Positions 23,256 through 34,722 of a DNA stretch of 64,000 nt are shown piece after piece. This stretch comes from Trichostrongylus colubriformis (lineage: Eukaryota > Nematoda > Chromadorea > Rhabditida > Trichostrongylidae): the NCBI GenBank assembly GCA_963978905.1, contig OZ022256.1, forward strand, positions 4,075,501-4,139,500, written 5' to 3'. Numbering within the stretch: the stretch's first letter is position 1; every line of letters begins with the position of its first letter. The notes under the pieces were generated by a model. The model searched no databases. It saw only the letters and a program-made list of their open reading frames with translations, and had not been told where the DNA came from. The translations under genes and the position numbers were made by a program.

Positions 23256-24124
23256 GAGTGAGATGAACGTAAAGTTTAAGGTGACAGGGGACAAGTGGGA
23301 ATGTGCGAGGGCTCAGATCGAAGTTCTGTCCCACGTTTAGCACAAGGAGGACATTCCCTGATGGATCGTCATAGGTAGATGCTCCTTTGCGGCGTTTTAG
23401 CCATACCTAAAAGCGCGCAGAGTAAAGGAACGTCTTGTCTTCAACGTTCTCCTACTAAAGACTTTAGCCACTAAAATTTGAAACCGGGTCATTGCGGATT
23501 GGGTGAATGGGCTAGAGGCTTCGAGAGTGTTGAACCACCCTGTCGTGGAAAGCTTCCCACATATCCGAATTTTCACCCACGCTGATCGTTAAGTTATTAC
23601 TCCTCCCTAATATTACACTAAGGTTCACGTTTCTACAGAATTCTTTGGCGGAGGGGTCTTGTAACGAATAGGCTGCAGTCTCTATGTTTTTCTGCAAAAA
23701 GTCAGGAATGCAACATTGGGAAAACAGACAAAGTTCAAGGATTGAAACTGAAGACCGCAGATAAGGATGGGCAGTAAAATGACGTGATTGCGCCGCTCCC
23801 TGGTGCCCCCCCCCCATTGTCGCCTGATCAAGCGATATCAACTCCATGCGGTTGCTTGAGATGAGACCACCGCTATCTCTTCGTTGATCGCTATGGACGC
23901 TGGAAAAAAGAAGCTAACACAATGCTATCAGTGCACTTTGGCGCTGTTGCTTTTCTTCTTATCTCAAATAGCCTCGTATTTCAAACGACGACATGCAAAT
24001 GTCCCCCCCCCCCCACTCCGCCTTCCTCCAGTTGGTGAGAAACTGTTCACGGTGCAATAGAATGTACCCCTAGTATATATAAAACGCTTTGTCTGTCTGT
24101 ACGTCCGTCCCTCTGCCCACCACC
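23256..24124. other. Gene-free stretch with one minus-strand open frame
   Basis: A minus-strand frame (23847 down to 23512) is open for 111 codons and contains LQKNIETAAYSLQDPSAKEF, but has no splice or domain support. C-tracts at 23807-23816 and 24002-24014. Confidence 0.35.
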
Positions 24125-24660
24125 TTGTCAGTCCCTCCGTCCGTATGTCACGAAATTAGGAATTATGTGAAAAACGAGCTGTGGAGATGGGGACAAGTAT
24201 GGGATGGGTAAGACATTGGACAAGAAGTAAAGGGCACACATGAACCAAGTCCAACTCCTCCCACTATGGGTGGAGCGTTCACTTGATTGTTCCGTTTTCA
24301 GACCGAAGATTGTTAATTGGGTTCGAATGTACCGCAAACGTGTGGAGAAGATGGATTAAGGTCAGCGATGAGTTTGTGACGGTCACGAAAAAGTCCTGGG
24401 CACAGCGGACGGAGCATTTGTGGTGGAGGGCGGAGTTTGGACGTTACATGAAAAACATTCTATGGAAGTGGGGACCAATCCGTGATGGGTAGGGCATGGT
24501 ACAAGAAGTCAAGAGCACACATAAGGCCAAGTTAAGCCCCGCCCACGGTGAGCGGATCGTAATCTAGTAACGGGCGCTGAGTGAAGTCCTCAGAAAAAGC
24601 TACTCCGATCGACCCACTGGAGCCCATGGTATTACACGCACAGTAGTGTACACCGGCCAA
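24125..24660. repeat. R9 repeat, copy b
   Basis: Matches 12640-13200 in order. Within this copy itself the phrase GATGGGTA(A/G)G(A/G)CAT occurs twice (near 24204 and 24484), so R9 may itself be a partial tandem duplication. Confidence 0.7.
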
Positions 24661-25071
24661 CTGTTTCTGAATAAAATTTATAAGTAACAGGAACAATGCG
24701 ACTGAACGTTGAATATGAAAGTAGCGGTGTTGAACAGTCCCGCCTCAGGCATCCAAGAAGTAAGCCCCCCTCCATCTATCGATCCCCGTATAGGACGAGT
24801 TTACGGTGAAACAGTGGTCGTGTGGTAAAAGTAAAAGTAAAAATACCGCACATCTCGCGTTCACGACTCCGCATCGAGTGTTTGTGTTCTATGATAGATC
24901 CCTTTAGATTGAAAACAAACATTAGTAACAAGAATGATAAGCACTGATAATAAAGTAAATGAAATATTAACTTCTATATTATCTAGTCTATACATCACTA
25001 ATGCCAGTGAAATGTGATAAGAAGCCTCAACTATTCTTGTTTGCAGTGGCAGAAGCAACGTCAGGCCGCGT
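24661..25071. other. Spacer, nothing recognised
   Basis: AT-rich with AAAGTAAAAGTAAAAAT at about 24828. No gene or repeat partner identified. Confidence 0.4.
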
Positions 25072-25433
25072 TCATACTTTGCGCACCGACGTCGTCGCCG
25101 CCGGCGTCAAACTCATGCAACCATTTGTCAGCCGCCGACTACGGCACTCATAGATAATGTGCAGCGTTTGCAAAATTCTTACCCAATCACATACAGTATG
25201 GTGACTGTGGCCGCTTCGAATCTTGGCGCTGTGCCAGTATGGTGATCGTGGCCGCTTCGTGTATTGGCACAGCGCCAAGATTCGAAGCGGCCACAATCAC
25301 CATACTGTTGTGTGATTGGTTCAAGAATTTTGCAAACGCTGCGCATTATCTATGGACGCCGTCGGCGGCGGCGGGCAAATGGTTGCGTGAGTTTGACGCC
25401 GTCGCCGTCGGTGCGCAAAGTATGAACGGCCTC
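25072..25433. repeat. R5 element, copy e: nested palindromes
   Basis: The outer arms are R5-type: GGCCGCGTTCATACTTTGCG with its complement ending AAAGTATGAACGGCC. Between them sits a second inverted repeat, GCCGCTTCGAATCTTGGCGC facing GCGCCAAGATTCGAAGCGGC, and CAGTATGGTGA motifs in both orientations. The whole could form one long stem or a cruciform. Confidence 0.85.
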
Positions 25434-26329
25434 ACTCACGAGTAGGCGGAGTATACGCGGTCACTTTAGCGGCTGAGCCTCTATTCCTTTTTGCAAAAGC
25501 AATCCAAATTACTGACTGCATAAAATTTCCAATGTTCCCTGGGGCGGTGACCGAGAGGACATTGACCCTGTCAAATATGAGCATAGTGACCAACCACGAT
25601 GCGGTGATAAAGACATCACAAGATTATATGCGGTAAAAGCCTTATCATCTCCGACCACAGCCACGCACCAACAGTGACTGTTGACATCGATTTTCTATGC
25701 ACTGCTTGCGCCCTCCACGACATAGACAATCGCGGAACTAAAGGCCCATTACATATACGCCGAACGATTACTGAAGAACCCAAGGGTTAATAAAGCGGTA
25801 GTGTGTGGTTTGTGCAAAAATAAGGGTAGCTTTGTATTTTACGCCTAAGGTCACTGTAGCGGAACTTGAAGAGGATTGTACCGCGCGTAATCTTATCAGA
25901 TCATTCTTCCCAGACTAAGAGGTTCTTTGGCCGTATTCCTTAGGGAAATATTGATGCACCCTCTCCACCGCTACCATGCCTATTTTACTTTATCGTTACC
26001 TAAGCCTTTTTATGGGGAATGGGAAAGCGTCGGTCCCAAAACGAAAAGCCGAGTGCCATATTTCAAAGTCAAATTCCGTGACAAAGGAAATGGAAAGTCG
26101 CCTGTTCCACTTGATGCATCACACGAGACATCGGCCAGCTGTGTACAAGGAAAACAAGCTCATGAACTATATAGAGTGAAATAACAATGAGTGTAAGTTC
26201 GAATCAGCCACGTACATTACGCTGCATTCCACGCCATAGCTGTTCTTTTACGTGAAACGATGCGACAAAGTGCGTCGTTGCTATTTTATGTTTATGATCA
26301 TGCCGTAAGATAAACATATCGATCTCGAA
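25434..26329. other. Gene-free stretch
   Basis: Two overlapping open frames at 25927-26184 have no splice or domain support. Nothing else recognised. Confidence 0.4.
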
Positions 26330-26337
26330 GCTGTCTC

Positions 26338-26732
26338 GGTGCTATGGGAGTTAGGGGGGGCCAGCGCACTGTGCTCTGCGTCTCTAACGCCATGGCTGAG
26401 CGCAGAGAAGCCATAGCGCTAGCCAAATCGGGTTCGAATTCTGCATAGAAACGATTCTGATGAAGCAAACTCGTGCTTCTTTTTCATCCTATGTTAGCCT
26501 AAGCCTTGGGGAAGGAGGTTCCCTTTCCCTAGGCTTAGGCAAATACGTGTAAGTGGTTGTTCAGTCTAGTTGAAGTGAATTTTTCGTAATATACCAGTGG
26601 AAGATTAATTCAATCATTTTCTCAGTAAATTAGCTGTATCTAGGCATAAAATAACCTTGAGAGTGCCTATAAGCAAGAATTGGGCGCGACTTTTGCCTTT
26701 GTCGAGTGGCCCCCCCTAACTCCCATAGCACC
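26338..26732 (+). mobile_element. 395 bp TIR element with 8 bp target duplication and pol III-like boxes
   Basis: The ends are a perfect 26-base inverted repeat (GGTGCTATGGGAGTTAGGGG, then GGGCCA). They are flanked by the identical 8-mer GCTGTCTC at 26330-26337 and 26733-26740; 8 bp duplications are typical of hAT and some Mutator-like elements. Inside, TGGCTGAGCGC (26393-26403) and GGTTCGAATT (26431-26440) resemble tRNA A and B boxes about 30 bases apart. No transposase frame. Confidence 0.9.
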
Positions 26733-26740
26733 GCTGTCTC

Positions 26741-29229
26741 TTAGCAGAGCAATCTAACGCCTTAGATTCAATATGACATTTGGTTTACGGAGGTATTTTC
26801 CTGAACACAAATTTTGAAAATAAGTAAAAAAATTGTGACAAAATTCAACCTTTCCGTTGCAAATTCACGGTAATACTATATCCAATGTGACGCAGTACAC
26901 GGAACTCAGGCAAGCAGTTGCGACGCGTACACCTTTCCTGTTACTCACTCTTTTAAAATGTTAGGGACTATGATGAAGTTCGATTACTTGTCGCGCGAAT
27001 GCACGATAAGAGTAACTGCTCGAGCGACGCAGTACATGTAACTCAGGCGAGCGGTTACTATGCGGCCACCTTTCCTGTTAATCACGTGATACAAAGCTAA
27101 TCTCAGTGTGAAGTTCAGTTTTTCAGCAACATCAGCAACTGCTTAATCGCTAAAACGTGTTTCATCGCAGCCATGCTAATTCTCTCCAGTACAGGTCCGT
27201 GATTGCGACTGCAACTGCAATGAAATCCTGGGAGTCTAGGGGACGATAGAAAACCTAGCAAAACGTGAATGCGGTATTCTTTCGAGACGAATTCATGACG
27301 TAATTAGCATTCAGATTTTATGGGTAAGCCATTGTGCAGGATCAGTTTGCATAATGGCCTCTACACAAATAACCGTGGATGAGAAAGGTATTGACTGTTT
27401 CCCCAAAAATGGCCACTTATCGATTGATGTTAACCATGGATGAGACTTTAGAAGAAGACACCTATGCCTACTATAACGCTTACGGGACCACCTGAACGGA
27501 TAAATGACAACGGTTTACTTAACCTAAGCCTAAGCCGAATGCGGAAGAGGGATCCTTGCTGAACGAATGGAGGTGCATCACGACACTCGAATTGAGACAA
27601 TGGGCCATGTGAATCGCGTCACCGGACACGAGAGTGCCCTACTAGTCCCGTTGCGAATTGGCCACGCGTTAAGGGCACGGCTGCCGCTTCATAGCATTGT
27701 CTGGTCCAACTCAAGTGTCTTGATACATACTCTGGAGCATTTCAAATGGCACAGACGAGAGCAGAAAAATGCGTGCTTTTTTGCGAGAAATTTGAATACC
27801 GCTTTGAGCGTTCAAGCTGTTTTTTAAAGGCACCATATAAAGCACTAATGACAGTCCTCAGGATAGATAAATAACGCGAAAAAAGGAGCAAGGAAACACC
27901 GATTGCTGCATAGACAGGAATCGAATTACGCCAACCATGGGAATGGAAGAGAAAGTGGAAGCTTTTGAAGGGGATGAACGTCTTAAGCCCGGGAAATAAA
28001 CGGCTAGATAGATACAGGATTTTCAGAAAAAAAAACACTTCTAAACGAGAGCGAATGGTGGTTTAATTATATAAGGGTATAATAGAGTTGGGAGCTTCGC
28101 AAATTACTGTGGAAAGGCACATAGTACTACATCAAAGTGGGGATTTATTAATGAGTTGCGTAAGCCCAGCGAAATTCTGAGATCGACAGGGTGTGTGCCA
28201 TTAGGACAGAGAATTCGCGAGGACGCGATTGACGCGCGACGCAATGGTGCGAGCTAGGTGAGCCGTATTGGTTGAGTCCTGAAGCGATTACGGCTAGAAT
28301 GAGATGTAGTTCACTGCAATCGCTTTAGTAGCCAACTAATACGGCAGGCGCAGTTCGCAATCCTGTGGCACACCAAAAGTCGCAACGCGAAATTTCTGTC
28401 TTAATGGGGCACGTTCAAAATCGAAAGAAAGTTAAGCTAAAGGTATTAGTGAACTCCAGTCGCAGAACAGTATAAATCGGAAGCTAAGAGTAGTTACGTA
28501 CGTACACCGAGCGACCGACGGCTGCTTGCTTCTAATATAGTAGTTCGAGAGGTGAAAAAGTGGACTTTCTGTACAGGATTTCTTTTTTCAAATCAAATTT
28601 TACTTTTTTGCAAATTTTTCCGAAAAAAGATTTCCTTTGCTATCCTAACATATAGGGATTCGAGTAATTGGCAGACACATGACGCTCGTTAAAAGACCAC
28701 GAGAGAAACTACCCACGAATGAAATGCTAATGCGGCTGAAATTTAGAGCACGTACAGGTGACACTATCAATGCATGTATGGTCTACAGATCACACCCCGC
28801 ACCGAATCAGCTCAGGTAAAGAAATCCGGAAATTCCTCACAGCTAGAACAAATTAAGCTCAACTAAACCTGACGAACTTGGATATTTCTTTTGGATCGAT
28901 GTGGCTCGGGAGGGACGGAGGGAGGTGGGGGTAGGGGGGGGGAGACGCGACTTGCGGTTGGAGGCGTATCCTCCAGCCGTCTGGGCACTACCCGATTCGC
29001 CTAAGCCTTTTCTGGGAAGAAGCATGAAAGTGTAGCTAGTAATCTCTCAAGGCGTGACGGTAAGCAGCAAACTGTTACTGTTCACCATCCAGAAAGTTGC
29101 CCCCCCCCCTACTAGTATTAGGCAGGGTCTGTGGTACCATTCATCGCTTGAAAAATGCGAAAATAATAAATTAACAGAAATCGAAGATGAAAGCTTAACA
29201 ATTGGGAGCAACTGAGTGGCCACTGAACT
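26741..29229. other. Gene-free stretch of about 2.5 kb
   Basis: No splice-supported exon found. A GAGCGA/GCGACGCAGTACA-type phrase occurs twice (26890-26940 and 27020-27065) with similar context, suggesting a local duplication. G- or C-tracts at 28930-28942 and 29101-29110. Confidence 0.35.
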
Positions 29230-30200
29230 GCTCCAGCATGTTATGCCATTTGCTGCACACGGCAGGAGAGCGCGTGAATTTGCCAGGTCACAACAGAATT
29301 GACCTCCCACCGAGACATACGATATTCAGTTTGAAATTTAGTTATAGGTGCTGAGTAGGCGGGAAAGGGAGTGGGGATGGTTAGTGTGTCCGTTATCTTG
29401 TCCTAAGTAGTATAGTCGGCTTATTAGTAAATAACAAAATAAAATATTGCAATTCTTTTTTGGAAGTATTAAATTCTTATTAATGAAGCAATAATCAAAA
29501 GGATTTTCTTCTCGGAAGGGGGGGGGGGGTCTTGTAATGAAGCGGTAGTTTGGCTCCCGTTTCGCACGGACCTTTAGACGGAAACCAAGCAATAATGAAT
29601 ATCCTCACTCTGTCGGAGGAGAAGTTATCAATTCAGTTCAATAATTCAACAGTAATCGCTGATCTGCGGATCAAATAAAAACTTCGCAGAAATCTCAGAA
29701 CTCGGGCAGTTACAGTTCATCGAAATTAATTCAGTCGCATTTTTTCAAGTAAAAAAATCCGGCAAAAAGGCTTCAAATAGTAACTGCATATAGGTGGTAC
29801 ATAGCATTGGAAAAATGGTAGGAAGGTGGTATTGCACTATCTTTGACCAGTAATTCGTCGAATGCGATAGCATGTAATCAATCATCATGGCGCTGAGATG
29901 GATAAGAAACGATTGGGTTCCAAACTACATCATTCTGCTACACAACACACTACAACAGTAGCAAATTTAGTGTAGTGTGCAAATTAAAATGAAAACGCTC
30001 GAACTCAAAGAGCGATTTGGAGGAGATCCCAGTAAACGAGAAAAAGTTCGGAACCTTCAAAAGTAATGCCATAGCGGTAATGCCCAGTACCATGTCCAGC
30101 TGAAGAGTTTTTCGCGAAAATTTTGCTAATTTTCACCCTGCCTTTTGGACAAGATACTCGTATAGGTGCTATTGGTTTAAAGACACCACGTGGGGACAAT
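29230..30200. repeat. R10 composite repeat, copy b
   Basis: Second copy of the material at 21880-23160, with the same early blocks and then CATCATGGCGCTGAGATGG. The AATGCCATAGCGGTAATGCC / GAAAATTTTG segment comes after that block, whereas in copy a it comes before, so the two copies are rearranged relative to each other. A G-tract of 13 at about 29518. Confidence 0.65.
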
Positions 30201-30415
30201 TTTGGCTTACGGTGTGGAATTGTGGTGGCTTGTAGTTACCGCAATGCATACACGACACCTTGCAAAAACGTCGAGGTGCAAAATTTACCAGGCAATTGTA
30301 ATCACACCTCTATCTTACGCTTTCGCTTATTCTTCATCTGATTGTTTTACTTGTTTATTGCTGTAGGTTGTTTCACTTATATCACATCATCACCAATGAA
30401 TGAAATACACTCTAC

Positions 30416-30640
30416 GAGACAACAAATGACACCTCTACAGCGGACAACTCGGAAAGTCAGTGTGTGCAGTTCAAAGTGATGCGAATGTTATGCGAATACA
30501 CACCACAGCGTCGCGCTTTCGAATCCGGGTTTTTAACCGATTATCGCTTCTAACCCTGAATGTTCGTTACAGAATGGTCATTTTTTCGCATCTCGTTCTT
30601 TCTTCGGACCCCTTTCGGTTTCTTCATACTTGAAGAACTT
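30416..30640. repeat. R1 element, partial, inverted
   Basis: ACAGCGGACAACTCGGAAAG, then GATGCGAATGTTATGCGAAT and GTTCGTTACAGAATG..., ending near CGGACCCCTTTCGG. This is the outer third of R1 in inverted orientation. Confidence 0.7.
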
Positions 30641-31323
30641 AAACACGGTCAAGTTACAAGTTATGATTGGAGTGCACGCAACCTAGCTATTACAAAAAAT
30701 CAGATCGTTCCACTCTTCTTTATGATTTCGTCTCTGAAATCCCTCAGCAGCAATTTGAGACATACTCTGCAGTTGTCATTGCTGTACTCGACGTCACCAA
30801 CTGCGCGGCCAATAAAGGCAATCTGGTATAAGGTCTCTTCTGCCAAATCAACCTATAGTATTATTCATGAATCTTTTGTTGATTATATTTTTAATATGCA
30901 GCCAACAATTAAACGGGACGGATTCGGTGAAGATTATTATTCCAAGCGAAACGACGATACCATCACGCAAACGTGGAGGCCGTACTCCACAACAGATGGA
31001 ATCTTCATAGTAATGCCATATGTCACTAAAGTACATCAAAAATGAACAGCGTGGCAAAACGTCTATGCATCCGGTAGGGTCAAGATTCCGTTCTTCACCG
31101 AACTTCGAGCACCTACTTCCATATCCACGGCTTGACGAGGAGAAACGTTGCAAAGAGGGTGGTGGTCACTGGGACATCCACAGTCAGTTCAGGGACGATA
31201 TGTTGAATAAACTTATTGGCTAACACTGCAAAGCGCCATTGAGTCCACCTCCTGATCCAATTGAATCTAAGCTGCAGCTTCTCTGAACATCGTGCAAAAG
31301 ACTACGCCCCAATAATCGTCCCT
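30641..31323. other. Unexplained stretch with coding-like frames on both strands
   Basis: On the plus strand one frame stays open from 30560 to 31045. On the minus strand three splice-bounded pieces (about 31283-31171, 31034-30982 and 30853-30703) read like coding exons, but the first junction is out of phase. No domain was recognised. It may be the decayed end of a gene or retroelement. Confidence 0.3.
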
Positions 31324-31462
31324 GAGGCCGCGTTCATACTCAGCACCGACGGGGCGTGGCCGCGTTCATGGGCAGCTAGGCAAGTGTCACGGGGGGGGGG
31401 TGAGGTGCAGAGACACGCAGCCATGCCCTACCGCCGACACCACAGACTACGAAGGCGGCGCC
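31324..31462. repeat. R5 element, copy f
   Basis: AGGCCGCGTTCATACTCAGC at the left, with GGGGCGTGGCCGCG facing CGCAGCCATGCCC. The right end (GACTACGAAGGCGGC) is diverged. A run of 10 Gs lies at 31391-31400. Confidence 0.7.
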
Positions 31463-31699
31463 AAGTATCCACCACTCAATAGAGGAATCTGCAGAAAGGG
31501 AAATACCCGAATAAAGCTCTTGAATAAAGCGATTATCACCAGAAATAAATACATGCATAGTGAGGACATCCCTCACATCTTCACTTGATCACAGTAATTC
31601 ATTTCCGGTGCTGCATGATCATCCTCATATCAAGTATCACGACAGTCACATAACATCCCAGACAATTTAATTTAATCTTTAAGAGCGCAACCGGGTGGG

Positions 31700-31960
31700 T
31701 TGGTCATTTTCTGCTCCGTACGATCCGGCAGTTTAAAGTCAGCTTCAGGGAAAGTTCGGACGATAAGTAAAAGAAGTAGTGAATATGAAAGCCGAGATGC
31801 CTAGAAACAGGACAGTGGAGAAAAACGGATGGAGATGGCCAAAAACCCGAGAAATAGGACCCTTTCCCACCGTTGGTTCTAGGCGCGGACGATCTTTCCG
31901 TCAAGTGGCGGATAGTCCGCATAGGTTTTCCATTGGCACTACCAAGACGTAAACATGAAG
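31700..31960. repeat. R8 repeat, diverged copy
   Basis: GTGAATATGAAAG, GGACAGTGGAGAAAAACGGA, AAAACCCGAGAAATAGGACC and GTTGGTTCTAGGCGCGGACG parallel the better copies at 33950, 36600 and 41720. Confidence 0.5.
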
Positions 31961-32898
31961 GGATGTTCGGAAATGCGACAGCATCGAATTTCATGTGGTG
32001 AGCTTCAAGCTAGAAGTGAGAAAGCGCGCCGCGATACTTTCAATCCTGCCGATCTCCTTGACCAACCTCACCGTGACCAACCACTAATCACGTCGCCTGG
32101 AGGCGGGCTGCCCTAAACCAAGGCGGCTTGCCCTAACGAGGCCGCCTCCACCACAGTTCAAGGGGGCGCCTTCCGCGGGGATTTCGCCATGCATAGGCCT
32201 TTCAGACCCGTAGTTTTTCATTTAATGACTCCTTTGGGGATGTCTTATCACCCACATTACCCCTAACACTGTCCTTAAGATCGCAGAAAAAGTTGAAACA
32301 AGAGTACCTCAGTTATTGATATACCACGTATATTATATAACTTAGCGAAACTTCAGTGTTTCAAACTCGAAGAAGGCGCCAAGCATTTGATTATTTCAAA
32401 ATACTTCAAGAAATTTCTAAGAATGTTGAGCGGTCTTTCGAGTTTTTTTTTTGAAAACTTTTTCTCGAGTTTCACACTGCTATCTAACATTCAGCTTTTT
32501 TCTTTGTTCAATGAAAACATGATTAGGTCTGAAGAAAGACAAATCGCGATTGATTTACATACCTACACATATGTAGGTATGTAAGTCGATCGCGTACATA
32601 TCACTAGAAAGACTGTACATATCACTAGAAAGAGGCATCGAAGCGATTCGCATTACGTGTATGAGGTTATCAACCTTGCGCTGACGATATTACGGTTTTT
32701 GTTGTAGAATATGATATGTATGTACCACATATTATTCACGTTTGATATGATTTACGAACAATTAGATTACATCGAACACACAACCCACAAACGGGTCGTG
32801 AAGAAATTTCTTATGTTTGAATACCATAAGATGGTTAAATATGTATGTATGTATGTTCCATACTGGTATCCCAAAGAACTGATCTATGAGTGTATGAA
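31961..32898. other. Gene-free stretch
   Basis: A CCTGGAGGCGGGCTGCCCTA/GGCGGCTTGCCCTAA pair near 32100-32140 and a TATGTATG run near 32840. A plus frame at 32711-32900 ends at a GTGAGT, but that is the start of the R11 element rather than a proven donor. Confidence 0.35.
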
Positions 32899-32899
32899 A

Positions 32900-33518
32900 G
32901 GGTGAGTGTCATTTGGTCAAATTTTCGCGCAGCCGCCCGCGGCGAATGCGAGTTTTTTCTCGCGATATGGCTTGAACGGGCGGAGGTGGTGTAGTGACAG
33001 GTGGCGCGCACCCCGCTCTCATGGTGCGGGGATCAAATCCCGCATCAACGCCCGCCCAGGCCAACCAAGCCTTCCATCCCTCCGGGGTCGGTAAATTGGT
33101 ACCAGACTCGTCTGGGAGGATGAAAGCACTGACTTGTACATCGGCTGGCCACCGCAAGTCATTGTATAGGCCACATCACATTCACCAGCCATCACGATTC
33201 TGAATGGAACTAGAATGTGCGGCGCATCCTACAGAAGGGATTGATTAACGCCAAAAACTTTATCCTTTTACCTTTTATGGCTTGAACGTCATGAAAGCTA
33301 AACGAAAGAGATTATGGAATTGCAACAACTTGCGAAATGCGTATCCATGATTTAGAAACGATATGGAAGCAACCACGAGATAGGCGAACTCTCAAGGCTT
33401 TTAACTTGCAACCTTTGAAGGTCCGCTACGGTAGCAGCCCAATGCGCCTTGAGTGGAATTCCAAACGACTCGTACTGGCGGAGCCGCAAAGCGAAAATCA
33501 GACCAATCGACACTCACC
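32900..33518. repeat. R11 element hosting a SINE
   Basis: The outer ends GGTGAGTGTCATTTGGTCAA and GACCAATCGACACTCACC are inverted relative to each other. The right half (around 33337-33480) is the reverse complement of 59640-59760. The SINE at 32979-33276 sits inside, flanked by a 12-base duplication. Confidence 0.7.
32979..33276 (+). mobile_element. tRNA-derived SINE with 12 bp target duplication (best copy)
   Basis: Direct repeats ATGGCTTGAACG at 32967-32978 and 33277-33288 bracket a 298-base unit. Its 5' 80 bases resemble a tRNA: acceptor-like GGGCGG pairs with CCGCCC, the A box is TGGTGTAGTGAC (32987-32998), a 5 bp anticodon-type stem is GCACC/GGTGC, and the B box is GGATCAAATCC (33030-33040) inside a GCGGG/CCCGC stem. 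A tRNA-unrelated body follows, ending CCTTTTACCTTTT. Other copies: 1262 (minus), 21510 and 38081. This is a pol III retroposon that would need a LINE partner, not seen here. Confidence 0.9.
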
Positions 33519-33949
33519 ATGCATGAAACAGTTTGAGACTTCGAAAATTCCATTTCAGAATACTCAAAAAGCTTTGATTTTTCATGATCGGTTCTTTTGA
33601 AACCTGCACATGCTGCATGTTGTGCTGCATTTCTGTGTCATCCACGTTTGTTATAAGCGGCTTTATCGGTCGACGTTTTGAACAAATAGTCATTCTCAAG
33701 ACCTTAAAGTCTGAAGCTTCCAAGTTCTTGGAAACGATAAGAAGCAACGCTTTATCGCTTCTAAGAAACGACGATTATTTGACACGTTGACTTATAAAGA
33801 ATAACAAACCTGGTTGGCACAGAAGCTGCCGATTTTTAATTTTTCAAAACTTTTTTCGCCGCTGCGCGCGAAGCGCTTTTGAGTGCTGGTAAGCACGGGC
33901 TTTGCTACCACCAGTACCCCACGAGTTTTGCTACCGCCAAGACCAAAGA
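33519..33949. other. Spacer, no gene seen
   Basis: Open frames occur on both strands at 33514-33790 without splice context. CGCTGCGCGCGAAGCGCTTTT at 33858 is a short palindrome. Confidence 0.4.
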
Positions 33950-34250
33950 CACCGAAAAGGGTAAATTTGGCAGACTGTGGAATATGAAAGTAGGTGGCCC
34001 AGCAGTATGATAATTGAGAAAGAATTAAATAAAACAGCGAAAAAACTGAGAATAATATAAACCAGAAAGCAGCTCCATCTCTCACGCTTCTCTCCCTCAC
34101 TAGCCGGGAGTAGTCTGCAGACGGAAGGAGACGCTATAACAGCCGGCCGCAAACATTGTCCCGCCCTCGTCGGAAACTTGCCCGGCTGAAGAACTGCAGG
34201 AAGACGCCGTGTTGCGGGGTCGTGATAAGACCTAAGCCTACTTTTTCAGT
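33950..34250. repeat. R8 repeat
   Basis: GGGTAAATTTGGCAGACTGT, AGTCTGCAGACGGAAGGAGA, CCGCCCTCGTCGGAAACTTG and GATAAGACCTAAGCC match the copies at 36600-36930 and 41720-42040 in order. Confidence 0.7.
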
Positions 34251-34722
34251 GCGAGCTCCGCTACTCATAATCTCCTCTAAAGTGGAAGGTTCGTGTTGGA
34301 GTACGTGTACTCCCAATTCAATTTTCTCCTCACCCCTCCAGGTGCCTTGGATGTTACGCCAATCAAAAAAAAAAACCGAAGTATCAAAGGAAATGACCTT
34401 GTCTTTTAGTGCGATGCACTTATTACATTGGCAATGAAAGCTATTAGTCTTCCAGTTTTCATTAGCAATGCGGCTGAATTACCGTAATTACCGTCACTTA
34501 CATCAGATCTCGCCAATGTGCATATCCACGTTGATGGACACCGTGAGCAAGTTTTCACAGACGAGCCTATCTAGCCTATGAAGATAAAGTTCATCACATT
34601 CCCTCACTCACACATCCAGAGAAACTTACGAGTTCCTCCACTTCACGTTGTGCGAATCCCCCGGAGTTTTCCTTATCGTCTTCCTCTTACTCGCTCGCAT
34701 GCCTTTCCCAAAATGGCCTGTC

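Noticed and set aside
26385..26450. A functional tRNA gene
   Set aside because: A and B boxes are present, but no full acceptor stem or anticodon arm could be drawn, and the segment lies in a transposon.
32979..33060. A functional tRNA gene at the SINE head
   Set aside because: The anticodon-type loop is about 10 bases and the T-arm pairing is irregular; the body and target duplication show a retroposon.
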